NCBI RefSeq assembly: GCF_042649925.1
Contig: NZ_JBHSAF010000015.1
Span: 399,860 to 463,859 of the forward strand
Origin: Pseudaeromonas sharmana
Lineage (GTDB): Bacteria; Pseudomonadota; Gammaproteobacteria; Enterobacterales; Aeromonadaceae
Length of the DNA: 64,000 bases
Direction: 5' to 3'
Positions 34,261-43,348 of the stretch are shown here, one piece after another; within the stretch, counting starts at the first letter, position 1, and every line of letters begins with the position of its first letter. The notes below the pieces were generated by a model. That model worked only from the letters and a program-made list of their open reading frames with translations. It did no database searches and had not been told where the DNA came from. A program made the translations under genes and the position numbers.

Positions 34261-34972
34261 GAGCAAGCGAAGCTCGCGATCAGGTGCTAGTTATGCCCCG
34301 GTTTTTGTAGGGCAAGCGAAGCTCGCGATCAGGTGCTAGTTATGCCCCGGTTTTTGCAGGAGCAAGCGAAGCTCGCGATCAGGTGCTAGTTATGCCCCGG
34401 TTTTTGTAGGGCAAGCGAAGCTCGCGATCAGGTGCTAGTTATGCCCCGGTTTTTGTAGGGCAAGCGAAGCTCGCGATCAGGTGCTAGTTATGCCCCCGTT
34501 TTTGTAGGAGCAAGCGAAGCTCGCGATTAGGTGCTAGTTATGCCCCGTTTTTTGTAGGGCAAGCGAAGCTCGCGATCAGGTGCTAGTTATGCCCCGGTTT
34601 TTGTAGGAGCAAGCGAAGCTCGCGATCAGGTGCTAGTTATGTTCCGGTTTTTGTAGGAGCAAGCGAAGCTCGCGATCAGGTGCTAGTTATGCCCCGGTTT
34701 TTGTAGGAGCAAGCGAAGCTCGCGATCAGGTGCTAGTTATGCCCCGGTTTTTGTAGGGCAAGCGAAGCTCGCGATTAGGTGCTAGTTATGCCCCGGTTTT
34801 TGTAGGGCAAGCGAAGCTCGCGATCAGGTGCTAGTTATGCCCCGGTTTTTGTAGGGCAAGCGAAGCTCGCGATCAGGTGCTAGTTATGCCCCGGGTTTTT
34901 GTAGGGCAAGCGAAGCTCGCGATCAGGTGCTAGTTATGCCCCGGTTTTTGTAGGAGCAAGCGAAGCTCGCGA
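34257..34972 (+). repeat. 15-copy tandem array of REP-like heads (49-50 bp units)
   Basis: Fifteen direct copies of a 22-23-base head, GTAGGAGCAAGC then GAAGCTCGCGA, start at 34257, 34307, 34356 (GCAG variant), 34406, 34455, 34504, 34554, 34603, 34653, 34703, 34753, 34802, 34851, 34901 and 34950. Fourteen are followed by a 27-base linker containing GGTGCTAGTTATGCCCCGG and a T-run; the last is head only. Each head can form a hairpin (GAGC...GCTC or AGC-GAA-GCT) and begins with the GTAG tetranucleotide of REP elements. Point variants (GGGC for GGAGC, CGATT, GTTCCGG) show a short expansion history. The same head occurs beside the RAYT gene at 56609. It is not a CRISPR: spacers are identical. Confidence 0.95.
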
Positions 34973-35281
34973 TTCATGTTTTAAACCGTTTGCGCTGAGC
35001 CGTTGAAGAGAGTTTTAAAAAACTGTTGTTCGACAGCCTCACCACGAACGACGAGTGGTTCACCACGTAGGAGAGGTACCAACACAAGGGTGCTCAATAC
35101 CGGTGAATAAGAACATCACATATCGATGATGCATGGCATGGTTGATTTGTGAGCAAGGTCAATTGACAAATCATTTGCGATTCGTAGTCGATTGACTATA
35201 CCCTGAGGCGTGGCGCTTGATGTTTCTTAACAAACGTCGAGCGCCTGTCTACTCCAAGTAACAATAAACGAGGAAACACGG

Positions 35282-35506
35282 ATGAAGAAAATCGTTGCCA
35301 CTCTGGCTGCGGCTCTGGTTCTGGTCGGCAGCAATGCCATGGCGGCTGGCACTACCGAAGGTTCTACTGGTAGCTCCATGGGAGCCACTGCCGCTGTAGC
35401 CGGTGTCTCTGTTGCGGCTATCGGTGTTGCTGTAGCGCTGGATGACAGCTCTACCAACAACACTTCTACCAGCACCAGCACCAGCACCACGACTGCTACC
35501 AAGTAA
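35282..35506 (+). CDS. yjbE: YjbE/GfcA-like small secreted Thr/Ser-rich protein
   Basis: 74 residues. Signal peptide MKKIVATLAAALVLVGSNA followed by MAA and cleavage at AMA/A. The mature part is Gly/Ala/Val-rich and ends in Thr/Ser repeats (TSTSTSTSTTTATK), just like E. coli YjbE and GfcA. Start has AACGAGGAAACACGG upstream. Function is not defined; in E. coli yjbEFGH makes an exopolysaccharide under Rcs control and gfcABCD are part of the group 4 capsule operon. A strong terminator follows, then yjbF. The 309 bases between the REP array and the start hold a possible promoter (TTGCGA-16-TATACC near 35195) but no gene. Confidence 0.82.
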   Translation: MKKIVATLAAALVLVGSNAMAAGTTEGSTGSSMGATAAVAGVSVAAIGVAVALDDSSTNNTSTSTSTSTTTATK

Positions 35507-35514
35507 GTGTTATC

Positions 35515-35547
35515 AAACCGCCTTCTCTTGCGGGGAGGCGGTTTTTC
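35515..35547 (+). terminator. Terminator between yjbE and yjbF
   Basis: 9-bp stem AAACCGCCT / AGGCGGTTT with a 12-base loop and TTTTT-C tail, starting 9 bases after the yjbE stop. It would make yjbE mRNA more abundant than the following genes unless antiterminated. Confidence 0.88.
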
Positions 35548-35612
35548 TATCTGGCGATGAATGGCTTTTTATGCAAGAGGCTATTCATCGCCATAGATGA
35601 GTGTGACTGTCC

Positions 35613-36254
35613 ATGAAAACCCCCCTGTCTCTGCTGTTAGTCGTCTTGCTCAGTGCCTGCAGTCAGCAGTCCAAGCTTTATGTCGATACGATAAAAGAAG
35701 TCACATTGGGCTCGTCCGATGTGGTGAAAACTGCCGCTGAAATCGACAAGGATCCCTACGCCAGTGCCTACCTGACGGTGGGGGATTTGCCGCGTGCGTT
35801 TGTATTGCTGGCGTTCGCCGAACGGGGGCAGATGAAGTGGATCTCCGCCGATCGCAATCTGTTTGTGATGCAGCAGGGGCGCCTGATCAAGACGGTGGGC
35901 CAACGCGAGGATCTGCTGGCGCTGGATAATCTGGCGCAGGATCCGCTGCAAGATCCTCTGGCCATTCCCGAAGCCGGTGCCCGCTGGCAGACCCGTGCCT
36001 ACTACAGTGGTGCCATGAACAGCGGCCGCCTGCTGATCTCCACCCTGTATCGCCGCGGCAACGAGGTGCTGACGATTCTGGATAAGCCGGTGTCGTGTGT
36101 GCGCATTGAAGAAGAAGTGACGGATCAGCAATCCGGACAGCGCTGGCGTAACGACTACTGGGTCGATGCCCAGACCAAGCTGGTGATGGCCAGCCGGCAA
36201 CAGACTGGCAGCCAGTTGCCGAGTATCGAATTTACCCTGCTTAAACCCCTGTAA
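35613..36254 (+). CDS. yjbF: YjbF/GfcB-like outer-membrane lipoprotein
   Basis: 213 residues. Lipoprotein signal with lipobox LSAC at Cys16. The YjbF/GfcB domain continues to the end (for example MKWISADRNLFVMQQGRLIKTVG and RIEEEVTDQQSGQRWRNDYWVDAQTKLVMASRQ). Predicted periplasmic-facing lipoprotein used in export or assembly of a surface polysaccharide. Next gene begins 17 bases after the stop with a GCGGAGAGATCGAGG ribosome-binding region. Confidence 0.88.
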   Translation: MKTPLSLLLVVLLSACSQQSKLYVDTIKEVTLGSSDVVKTAAEIDKDPYASAYLTVGDLPRAFVLLAFAERGQMKWISADRNLFVMQQGRLIKTVGQREDLLALDNLAQDPLQDPLAIPEAGARWQTRAYYSGAMNSGRLLISTLYRRGNEVLTILDKPVSCVRIEEEVTDQQSGQRWRNDYWVDAQTKLVMASRQQTGSQLPSIEFTLLKPL

Positions 36255-36271
36255 TCGCGGAGAGATCGAGG

Positions 36272-37048
36272 ATGTATCGTTTCAATACGCTTGCAGCTGT
36301 GCTGCTTTCCGCGCTCTTCTGCTCACAGGCCATGGCGGATGCCAGGGTGCAGATCCTGTATCCGGGCGCCGAACTGGATGAGCCCCCTGGCCAGGCAGTC
36401 ACGCTGACCGGCTCGCCGCGCCTGGCCGATGCGCTGGCCAACGTAAAGATGCCGGCAGAGATAGATTGGGTCGGCTCGCGTATCAGCACGCCGGCTGCCG
36501 ATGCCGCCATGCAGCAGCTGCAGCAGCAGGTGCTGAAGAATCTTAACGACGTCATGCTGACTGCCGAGCGGCAGCATGAGCCGGAGCAGGCCTACAATGC
36601 CCGCTTGTTGTTGCAGATGATCTCGCGCCTGCATGTCGCCGGGCGGGTCGCCAAACAACTGGATCCGGACTGGGTGCGAATCCGTGCAGAACTGAACCCG
36701 CGCCTGGAGGGTGATTACACGCTCAGGCTCGCGGTGCGTCAGCCGGTGGTGTACGTGATTGGCTTGACGAACGGCGCCGAGTCCGTTGCCCTGCAGCCAG
36801 GGCTGGGGGCGGTGGATTATCTGGCCGAGCGGGACTGGTTTATGGGGGCGGAGAGCCGGGCGCTGTATCTGTGCCAGCCGGATGGCCATATCGAACGCCT
36901 GCCGGCAGAGTACTGGAGCACACTGCATCGCGAACCGATGCCCGGTGCCACCCTGTTTATCGGCCTGGATGAAAGCCAGCTGCCTGCGCAATACCAACGC
37001 TTGAATTATCAGATCGCCACCTTGCTGGCGGCACGGATTGCCTCATGA
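36272..37048 (+). CDS. yjbG: YjbG/GfcC-like periplasmic capsule-synthesis protein
   Basis: 258 residues with a cleavable signal (MYRFNTLAAVLLSALFCSQ then AMA/D). It matches the Caps_syn_GfcC/YjbG type: a short beta-grasp-like middle and paired small domains, as in E. coli GfcC (248 residues), which lacks a membrane anchor. Periplasmic; believed to interact with the export machinery. ATGA overlap with yjbH. Confidence 0.85.
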   Translation: MYRFNTLAAVLLSALFCSQAMADARVQILYPGAELDEPPGQAVTLTGSPRLADALANVKMPAEIDWVGSRISTPAADAAMQQLQQQVLKNLNDVMLTAERQHEPEQAYNARLLLQMISRLHVAGRVAKQLDPDWVRIRAELNPRLEGDYTLRLAVRQPVVYVIGLTNGAESVALQPGLGAVDYLAERDWFMGAESRALYLCQPDGHIERLPAEYWSTLHREPMPGATLFIGLDESQLPAQYQRLNYQIATLLAARIAS

Positions 37049-39135
37049 CGAAGTTTTCTCTTTTCTCACTGACCCTTCTGGCCTCAGCCGTCTCCGCTGC
37101 GGTGCATGCTAACGATGTCGAGGTTGCGCGCTTTGACCGCCTGGGTCCCTCCCAATCTGATTTTGGTGGTGTCGGCCTGATGCAAATGCCGACCGCGCGC
37201 ATGGCCCGCCTGGGTGAGTTCAGTGCCAACTATATGGATGATCAGGAGTACCGCCGCTGGTCCCTGTCTGTCCAGCCGTATGACTGGCTGGAAACCACCA
37301 TTCGTTATACTGATGTCCGCACCCGTCTCTATAGTCCGTATCCTGATTTCAGTGGCGACCAGACCTATAAAGACAAGGGCATCGATATCAAACTGCGCTT
37401 GTGGCAGGAAAGTCAATGGTTGCCGCAAGTCTCCGCCGGCGTGCGCGATTTTGCGGGCACCGGCCTGTTTGACAGCGAATTTGTGGTTGCCTCCAAACGT
37501 TGGGGGGACCTGGATTTCACGCTGGGCATGGCGTGGGGCAACATGGGGCAGAGCGGTAACATCAAGAATCCGTTCTGCACGGTCAAGGAGTCGTTTTGCC
37601 AGCGAGCCGGCTTTACCGGTGTGCCCGGGGATTTCGAATTTGGCAACCTGTTGCACGGACCCGCCGCGCTGTTTGGTGGCATTGACTACCAGACCCCCTG
37701 GCAACCGCTGCGCTTGAAGCTGGAATACGATGGCAACGACTACAGCGAGGAGTTCGCAGGCAAGATCACGCAGTCTTCGCCGCTGAATGTCGGCGCCGTA
37801 TACCGGGTATTCGACTCACTGGATACGCACCTGAGCTATCAGCGCGGTAATACCCTGATGTGGGGTATTACGTTGCGCACCAATCTCAATGACTTGACCA
37901 ATGTGCCCAAAGACGCCCCTGTGGTCGCGTATCAACCGAAGCAGACCACGGAAGAGCCGGATTACGCTTCGTTGGCGCAACAGTTGGAACAGAATGCGGG
38001 CATGACGCGTCCGGAGATCGTGGTAGATCGGCAACAGGGCGTAGCGACGGTCACCGGCGAACAGACCAAGTATCGCAACCGTAGCCAGGCGGACCAGCGC
38101 GCCAGCCGGATACTGGTGCAGCAGTTACCGAATGATATTCACGAGTACCGTTTCATTGATCAGCGCGAAGGGCTGCCGGTAGAAGAGCGACGTCATGATG
38201 TCACGGCCTGGAAGCAGCAGCAGGATCCCGTGCTGGGTCAAAGCATGGATAGCCGTGTGGTGAAACAGACACCGGAGATGCCAACAGCGACGCCGCGATT
38301 CAGTCATGGTGTCGATCGCTTTACTTACGGCTTTGCGCCGATTTTGCAGCAGTCATGGGGTGGGCCAGAGTCGTTCTACATGTATCAACTGGGGCTGAAT
38401 GGTAATGCGGATCTGCATCTGACCAAGCAAACCTGGTTGAGTGGCACTCTCTACTGGAACTGGCTGGATAACTTCGATCAGTTCAACTATACGACTCCGC
38501 CGAGCGATACCGAGGCGCTGCCGCGGGTGCGGACCTGGATCCGTGAATATGTCACCTCTTCCGATCTGCTGCTGACCAATTTGCAGGCCACCTGGATGGA
38601 TCGCATTGCGCCAGATTGGTATGCCCAGACCTATGGCGGCTATCTGGAAATGATGTATGCCGGTGTCGGCAGTGAAGTGCTGTATCGCCCGTATGGCGCC
38701 TCCTGGGCTGTCGGCGTCGATGGCAACTATGTGCGCCAGCGAGACTGGTATGACACCTTGCAACTGGCGGATTACAAGACGTTCACCGGCCACGCCACCC
38801 TGTATTGGCAGTTGCCGTACATCGACAAGACGCTGGCACAAATCAGTGTCGGCCAGTATCTGGCCCAGGATAAAGGGGTGACGCTGAACCTGTCCCGCCG
38901 CTTTGACAGCGGAGTGGTGATGGGCGCCTACGCGACCTTCACTGACGTGACGGCTGAAGAGTATGGGGAAGGGAGCTTCACCAAGGGATTCTATCTGACC
39001 ATACCGCTGGATCTGTTGCTGGTACACCCCACCACCCGGACCGGCAGCATTGGCTGGAGCCCGCTGACCCGCGACGGCGGTCAGATGCTGGCCAGAAAAT
39101 ATGGATTGTATACCTTATCGCAAACCCAAAAATAA
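37045..39135 (+). CDS. yjbH: YjbH/GfcD-like large outer-membrane beta-barrel
   Basis: 696 residues, almost the same length as E. coli YjbH. Signal peptide ends near VHA/N (about residue 22). The start of the mature protein has GGVGLMQMPTARMARLGEFS, the conserved YjbH N-terminal signature. The rest is rich in aromatic alternating beta strands, consistent with one or two barrels in the outer membrane (for example YMYQLGLNGNADLHLTKQTW). Predicted late-stage polysaccharide secretion component. Start overlaps yjbG by 4 bases. After this gene base composition changes abruptly to AT-rich. Confidence 0.9.
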   Translation: MTKFSLFSLTLLASAVSAAVHANDVEVARFDRLGPSQSDFGGVGLMQMPTARMARLGEFSANYMDDQEYRRWSLSVQPYDWLETTIRYTDVRTRLYSPYPDFSGDQTYKDKGIDIKLRLWQESQWLPQVSAGVRDFAGTGLFDSEFVVASKRWGDLDFTLGMAWGNMGQSGNIKNPFCTVKESFCQRAGFTGVPGDFEFGNLLHGPAALFGGIDYQTPWQPLRLKLEYDGNDYSEEFAGKITQSSPLNVGAVYRVFDSLDTHLSYQRGNTLMWGITLRTNLNDLTNVPKDAPVVAYQPKQTTEEPDYASLAQQLEQNAGMTRPEIVVDRQQGVATVTGEQTKYRNRSQADQRASRILVQQLPNDIHEYRFIDQREGLPVEERRHDVTAWKQQQDPVLGQSMDSRVVKQTPEMPTATPRFSHGVDRFTYGFAPILQQSWGGPESFYMYQLGLNGNADLHLTKQTWLSGTLYWNWLDNFDQFNYTTPPSDTEALPRVRTWIREYVTSSDLLLTNLQATWMDRIAPDWYAQTYGGYLEMMYAGVGSEVLYRPYGASWAVGVDGNYVRQRDWYDTLQLADYKTFTGHATLYWQLPYIDKTLAQISVGQYLAQDKGVTLNLSRRFDSGVVMGAYATFTDVTAEEYGEGSFTKGFYLTIPLDLLLVHPTTRTGSIGWSPLTRDGGQMLARKYGLYTLSQTQK

Positions 39136-39150
39136 CAGTTTAGCCAGGCT

Positions 39151-40389
39151 ATGGAAATCGATCGCTCTATTAAAAATTTTGGTTACTTAATATCAGTCCA
39201 AGTTATTAACTATTTATTTCCGCTGTTGTCATTTGGTATTACAGCTCATGCCTTGGGGGTTGATGGGCTTGGCAAATTGGCATTGTGTCAGGCCATTATT
39301 CTATATTTTCAGCAATTCACTGATTTTGGATTTAATTTAACAGCAACAAGAAATGTTGCATTGAATAAATGCGATGAACAAGCAATAAACATTACTTATA
39401 CGACCACAATTGTATCTAAAGTTTTATTCTCATTATTAAGTGTGATTGTTATTGCTGCTGGATGTTTTTTATTTGATCAGGCACTACATGAAATCACAGT
39501 TCTGTTGAGTATCTTAATGCTTGGAGTCGTTGCAAGTGTTTTTTATCCGGTTTGGCTGTTTCAAGGTTTGGAAAAAATGCAATTTGTTTTGTATTCAAAC
39601 CTAGTTTCGAAAATCACAATTCTTGGTATGCTAGCATTTTTTGTCCAACAGCCAGAGGATTTAAACATTGCTGCTGCTGCTCAAAGTTTATCATGGGTAT
39701 GTGTTGCTGCTTATGCGACTTGGCAGGTTAAAAAACACAGATATGCAAAATTTGTATCGGTTAGTAAAATATTGGTTTTGACTACCATAAAGGAAAGTTT
39801 TTATATTTATCTATCGGTAATATCAACTTCGTTTTATTCAACATTTAATGTTATATTTATCGGGACTATATTTAATCAACAACTTGTTGCTTATTACTCT
39901 GTGGCAGATAAAATAAAAGGAATTTTTCAATCCTTAATTAGCGCGGTGTGCCAAGCGTTGTACCCAAAGTTTTGCGAAAGAAACGTAGATGGTACAGCAG
40001 GCTCGAATACAAGAGCGCATATTTTCCTTTTTTTCTTACTTGGTCTTATAGGCACGACATCAATTCAAATTTCTGCACCATATGTAATCGAAATGGTTGC
40101 CGGTAAAGAGATGCTGCCAGCAGTTGATATCTTACGCATTATTTCCCTAGTCTTACCGATCGTATCAGTTGCATCTTATCTTGCAACGTTGAGAATTGCC
40201 GCGAGTGGGAAAACGAAACTATTTTTTAAAATTTACTCTGGTGGAGCAATTATCCATCTTATATATGTATATCCCATAGCAAAATTGAGTGGCTATGCTG
40301 GTGTGGCTGCCTGTGTTGTCGTTACTGAATTAGTTATCACAGCAATGTTATTTTATGCAAGCTCAAAACTGGTTAAAGATAATGGATGA
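39151..40389 (+). CDS. wzx: Wzx O-unit flippase
   Basis: 412 residues, about twelve hydrophobic helices, MATE/polysaccharide-transporter superfamily. N-terminal NFGYLISVQVINYLFPLLSF and GLGKLALCQAI segments are typical of Wzx. Moves undecaprenyl-diphosphate-linked repeat units across the inner membrane. First gene of the AT-rich cassette; codon use differs from the flanks, so the cassette is probably of foreign origin. Overlaps the next gene by 8 bases. Confidence 0.9.
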   Translation: MEIDRSIKNFGYLISVQVINYLFPLLSFGITAHALGVDGLGKLALCQAIILYFQQFTDFGFNLTATRNVALNKCDEQAINITYTTTIVSKVLFSLLSVIVIAAGCFLFDQALHEITVLLSILMLGVVASVFYPVWLFQGLEKMQFVLYSNLVSKITILGMLAFFVQQPEDLNIAAAAQSLSWVCVAAYATWQVKKHRYAKFVSVSKILVLTTIKESFYIYLSVISTSFYSTFNVIFIGTIFNQQLVAYYSVADKIKGIFQSLISAVCQALYPKFCERNVDGTAGSNTRAHIFLFFLLGLIGTTSIQISAPYVIEMVAGKEMLPAVDILRIISLVLPIVSVASYLATLRIAASGKTKLFFKIYSGGAIIHLIYVYPIAKLSGYAGVAACVVVTELVITAMLFYASSKLVKDNG

Positions 40390-41359
40390 ATGTAGTGGTG
40401 TTGTGAAGTTTGATATTCTTATGTCTACATATAACGGTGAGGATTTTATTACATCGCAATTAGACAGCTTGTTGTCACAAAAAGACTACATAAATATGAT
40501 TTATATTAGGGATGATGGCTCAACAGATAGAACAATACAGATTATTAAAGAGTATGCCAAAAATTGGACTAAGTTGATCTTCTTGATAGAAGACGATGAA
40601 GGAAACCTAGGACCAGGTAAGAGTTTCTATTCTTTATGCGAGCGCTCATCATCACCGTTTGTGGCTTTTTGTGATCAAGATGACATATGGGATTCGTCGA
40701 AATTATCAACATTCTCTGAATTTATTATAAAGAATAAAATAGATGGCAAAAGCAAATCTGCATTGATTCATTGTGACCTAAAGGTTGTGGACAACAATCT
40801 TACAGAGATGTACCCATCATTCTGGAATATTATGAATATAAATATTCCGGATACATTAGTGAACATACTAATCAGAAACACTGTCACTGGTTGCGCATGT
40901 GTTGTTAGTCATAAGTTGATAAATAAATATAAAACAAAGGGTGTGGCTTTCAAGCTGCATGATCATTTTTTCGCATCATGTTCAGCTTTGGAAAACGCGA
41001 TACATCGAATTAATCAACCATTAGTTAACTATCGTCAACATAATAATAATTGCGTAGGAATTGGCAGGAGAAAGAAAAGCTTACTACAACGTATGCGTTT
41101 TTTTTCGCTATATAGAACTTTTAATGGTCACTTTGGTTATGACTGGGAATTGTTAGCTGGTCGTATAAGAGAATTGCAACGATTTCCTATGAGTGATATG
41201 CAGGAAAATCAGCTTGAGATGATGCTTAAAATTTGTCAATCTCATCCGATAAAGCGTATTTTTCTTATGTGTAATAACCAATTATCAACAATTGGAGTTT
41301 CTAAAGATAATTTGAAATATTTATTCTGTAGACCTTTTAACTTTGGCAAAGGACAATGA
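40382..41359 (+). CDS. Family 2 glycosyltransferase (a)
   Basis: 325 residues from ATG 40382. GT-A fold: FDILMSTYNGEDFITSQLDSL, then IRDDGSTDRTI and FVAFCDQDDIW with the DXD-like metal site. Cytoplasmic face of inner membrane. It resembles family 2 rhamnosyl- or hexosyltransferases of O-antigen clusters; the actual sugar is not predictable. Lies between wzx and the next glycosyltransferase in the AT-rich cassette. Confidence 0.88.
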   Translation: MDECSGVVKFDILMSTYNGEDFITSQLDSLLSQKDYINMIYIRDDGSTDRTIQIIKEYAKNWTKLIFLIEDDEGNLGPGKSFYSLCERSSSPFVAFCDQDDIWDSSKLSTFSEFIIKNKIDGKSKSALIHCDLKVVDNNLTEMYPSFWNIMNINIPDTLVNILIRNTVTGCACVVSHKLINKYKTKGVAFKLHDHFFASCSALENAIHRINQPLVNYRQHNNNCVGIGRRKKSLLQRMRFFSLYRTFNGHFGYDWELLAGRIRELQRFPMSDMQENQLEMMLKICQSHPIKRIFLMCNNQLSTIGVSKDNLKYLFCRPFNFGKGQ

Positions 41360-41363
41360 TCGA

Positions 41364-42209
41364 ATGGATCTCGCTATCCTTATCGTCTGCTATAGATGTG
41401 AATTAGAACAGTCTCGAACTATTTCTGGACTGATGAAGCATCTGACCGAAGCTGGGGAAAACATTGTTAATGTTCTAATCTGGAATAATGGTCCAAAACT
41501 ATGGGGGAATAACATTAATGACCTCGCGAATAATAAGACTCTAAATGTTAGAGTCGTTCAAACACCCGAGAATAGACCTTTAAGTTGGATCTATAATGAT
41601 TTTATCGCAATGTATTCATCAGATTATTACGTGATACTCGATCATGACTCAGAGATTACGGAACAATTTATTACTGATGTGCAATCATTGCAGCATGAAC
41701 AATTGTGCTTACCTATAATTTACTCGAAAGGGTGTGCCATTAATCCTACCTGCAATGGTAAATTTAATCCTGGTCCCTATGAAAAAAATCAAAAAATTAT
41801 GTCTATTGGCAGTGGCCTTGTTCTAAGCCAAACTCTGGTAGACAGTTTGCATAAACGTTGGGCTTCGGTGTTCGATGAACGTTTCGCACTATATGGGGTT
41901 GACACAACCTTCTTTAACCGCATCAATAAACTGAAATGCGCAGATGGTATTCGTACCATTAGTGGATTTGAACATTCGCTTTCTAGACATGAAACGGAAT
42001 CCGAACAAGTGCAGAAAATGCGCCTTGAAGAAAGAAGCATTGATTTGGGGCTTTCATTAAGGCACTATCCATCGTTAGGGTTATATTGGCATTTTTTAAA
42101 GATTTTAATAAAAAAGTGCACCAGGAAAGGTATTGTTAATCTAAATACAGTGATGAGCAGTTTCTTATGTGGAGCTCATCCTAGAACTAAGCGACAACGA
42201 AATAGATAA
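41364..42209 (+). CDS. Family 2-type glycosyltransferase (b)
   Basis: 281 residues from ATG 41364; an upstream TTG at 41343 overlaps the previous gene and lacks the better AAAGGA spacing. GT-A like: AILIVCYRCELEQSRTISGL, VLIWNNG, VILDHDSEI with a DXD-like site. Shorter than usual GT2 proteins, with no C-terminal helices. Donor and acceptor unknown. AT-rich like its neighbours. Stop lies 4 bases after the previous gene's region. Confidence 0.78.
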   Translation: MDLAILIVCYRCELEQSRTISGLMKHLTEAGENIVNVLIWNNGPKLWGNNINDLANNKTLNVRVVQTPENRPLSWIYNDFIAMYSSDYYVILDHDSEITEQFITDVQSLQHEQLCLPIIYSKGCAINPTCNGKFNPGPYEKNQKIMSIGSGLVLSQTLVDSLHKRWASVFDERFALYGVDTTFFNRINKLKCADGIRTISGFEHSLSRHETESEQVQKMRLEERSIDLGLSLRHYPSLGLYWHFLKILIKKCTRKGIVNLNTVMSSFLCGAHPRTKRQRNR

Positions 42210-42216
42210 AATATAC

Positions 42217-43347
42217 ATGAACTATAATTCTGAAAAAAAACGTGTGATCGTTTTTCATGAGTATGGTGAACCAAAGCATTATGTCGGTTTGTCTATGTTA
42301 ATCAAAAACAATTCATGGGAGACGGAGAAATATATTGAGTTTTCGCCTATAAAGCTTTTTGTTAAGGCTATTTTATCTAAACAATATGCTAAAGCACTGA
42401 AAGCTCTATATGATTTGGTATTTATAATATTTTGTTATCTTTTTCCTTTTGTGCTTCGTGGCAGAATAGCTGTAATTGGTATAGCACCACTGGACGCTAA
42501 ATTATTGTTTATGCGTAGAGTGTTGAGTAAATGCATTATTGTTTACCATTCATCTTGGCTCTATTGGGATGGAACAAAATATCCTAAAAACAATATTTTC
42601 TTCAAGAAAGCCACTGAAGAGTGCTGGCGTGGTTTTTTGACTAGAGATGTTTCGAGTTTTGCAACAGTAACGGATAAGGTTGCACTTGAAATACAAGATA
42701 ATTTCAATATTTCTGAACAAAAGTTTACTGTTGTTTATCACGCCTTTGATGAAAAAATATTCACATGCCACAGTATCGAAGTCGTGGATATTCCATCCGT
42801 TATTTATGCCGGTCGCTTGGTGGAGAGCAAAGGAATTGATCTTATCTTAAAACTGGCTCAGCTCCATCCATCTATTCGATTTGAATTCGCAGGACAAGGT
42901 CCTCTTGAAGGGATAATTAGGGAAAAGGCTAAAGTATTATCCAATATTGTTTGTCATGGTTTTATATCCAAGCCAGAACAGCTTGCCCGTGTTTTTAATC
43001 GAAGCCAGATTGTTGTACTGCCATCGCAGCGCACTGAAACGTGGGAGGAGCTATTTGGTATTGCCTTAATAGAAGCAATGGCATGCGGCTGTGTTCCTAT
43101 TACCACAGATCACTATGGACCTTCAGTTATTTTTGATAACAGTGAGCTATTGCATCACTGTTTCGATGAACAATCTTTTTATAATAATGCGGATCAAGCA
43201 ATTAATACCTTGTTTTCTAATCCAGAGAAATTGCGCCATTATCGTCAATTAGCAATTGATTCGGCTACTCGGTTTAACCTGCTGTCGATCTCCAAGGCCT
43301 GGGAACAGGTTATTAGTAACGCGCTACACAACTCAGAGCAGTCATAA
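42217..43347 (+). CDS. Family 4 (GT-B) glycosyltransferase (c)
   Basis: 376 residues from ATG 42217, 7 bases after the previous stop. GT-B fold with the C-terminal Glycos_transf_1 domain: VIYAGRLVESKGIDLILKLA, FAGQGPLEGIIREKA and the EX7E-type FGIALIEAMACGCVPI segment. An N-terminal stretch (about 45-95) has two hydrophobic segments, possibly membrane-associated. Adds one sugar to the lipid-linked repeat unit; identity not predictable. Confidence 0.85.
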   Translation: MNYNSEKKRVIVFHEYGEPKHYVGLSMLIKNNSWETEKYIEFSPIKLFVKAILSKQYAKALKALYDLVFIIFCYLFPFVLRGRIAVIGIAPLDAKLLFMRRVLSKCIIVYHSSWLYWDGTKYPKNNIFFKKATEECWRGFLTRDVSSFATVTDKVALEIQDNFNISEQKFTVVYHAFDEKIFTCHSIEVVDIPSVIYAGRLVESKGIDLILKLAQLHPSIRFEFAGQGPLEGIIREKAKVLSNIVCHGFISKPEQLARVFNRSQIVVLPSQRTETWEELFGIALIEAMACGCVPITTDHYGPSVIFDNSELLHHCFDEQSFYNNADQAINTLFSNPEKLRHYRQLAIDSATRFNLLSISKAWEQVISNALHNSEQS

Positions 43348-43348
43348 C

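Noticed and set aside
34257..34972. CRISPR array
   Set aside because: Repeat period is regular but the linkers between heads are nearly identical, not unique spacers, and no cas gene is near. The head is a REP-type hairpin.
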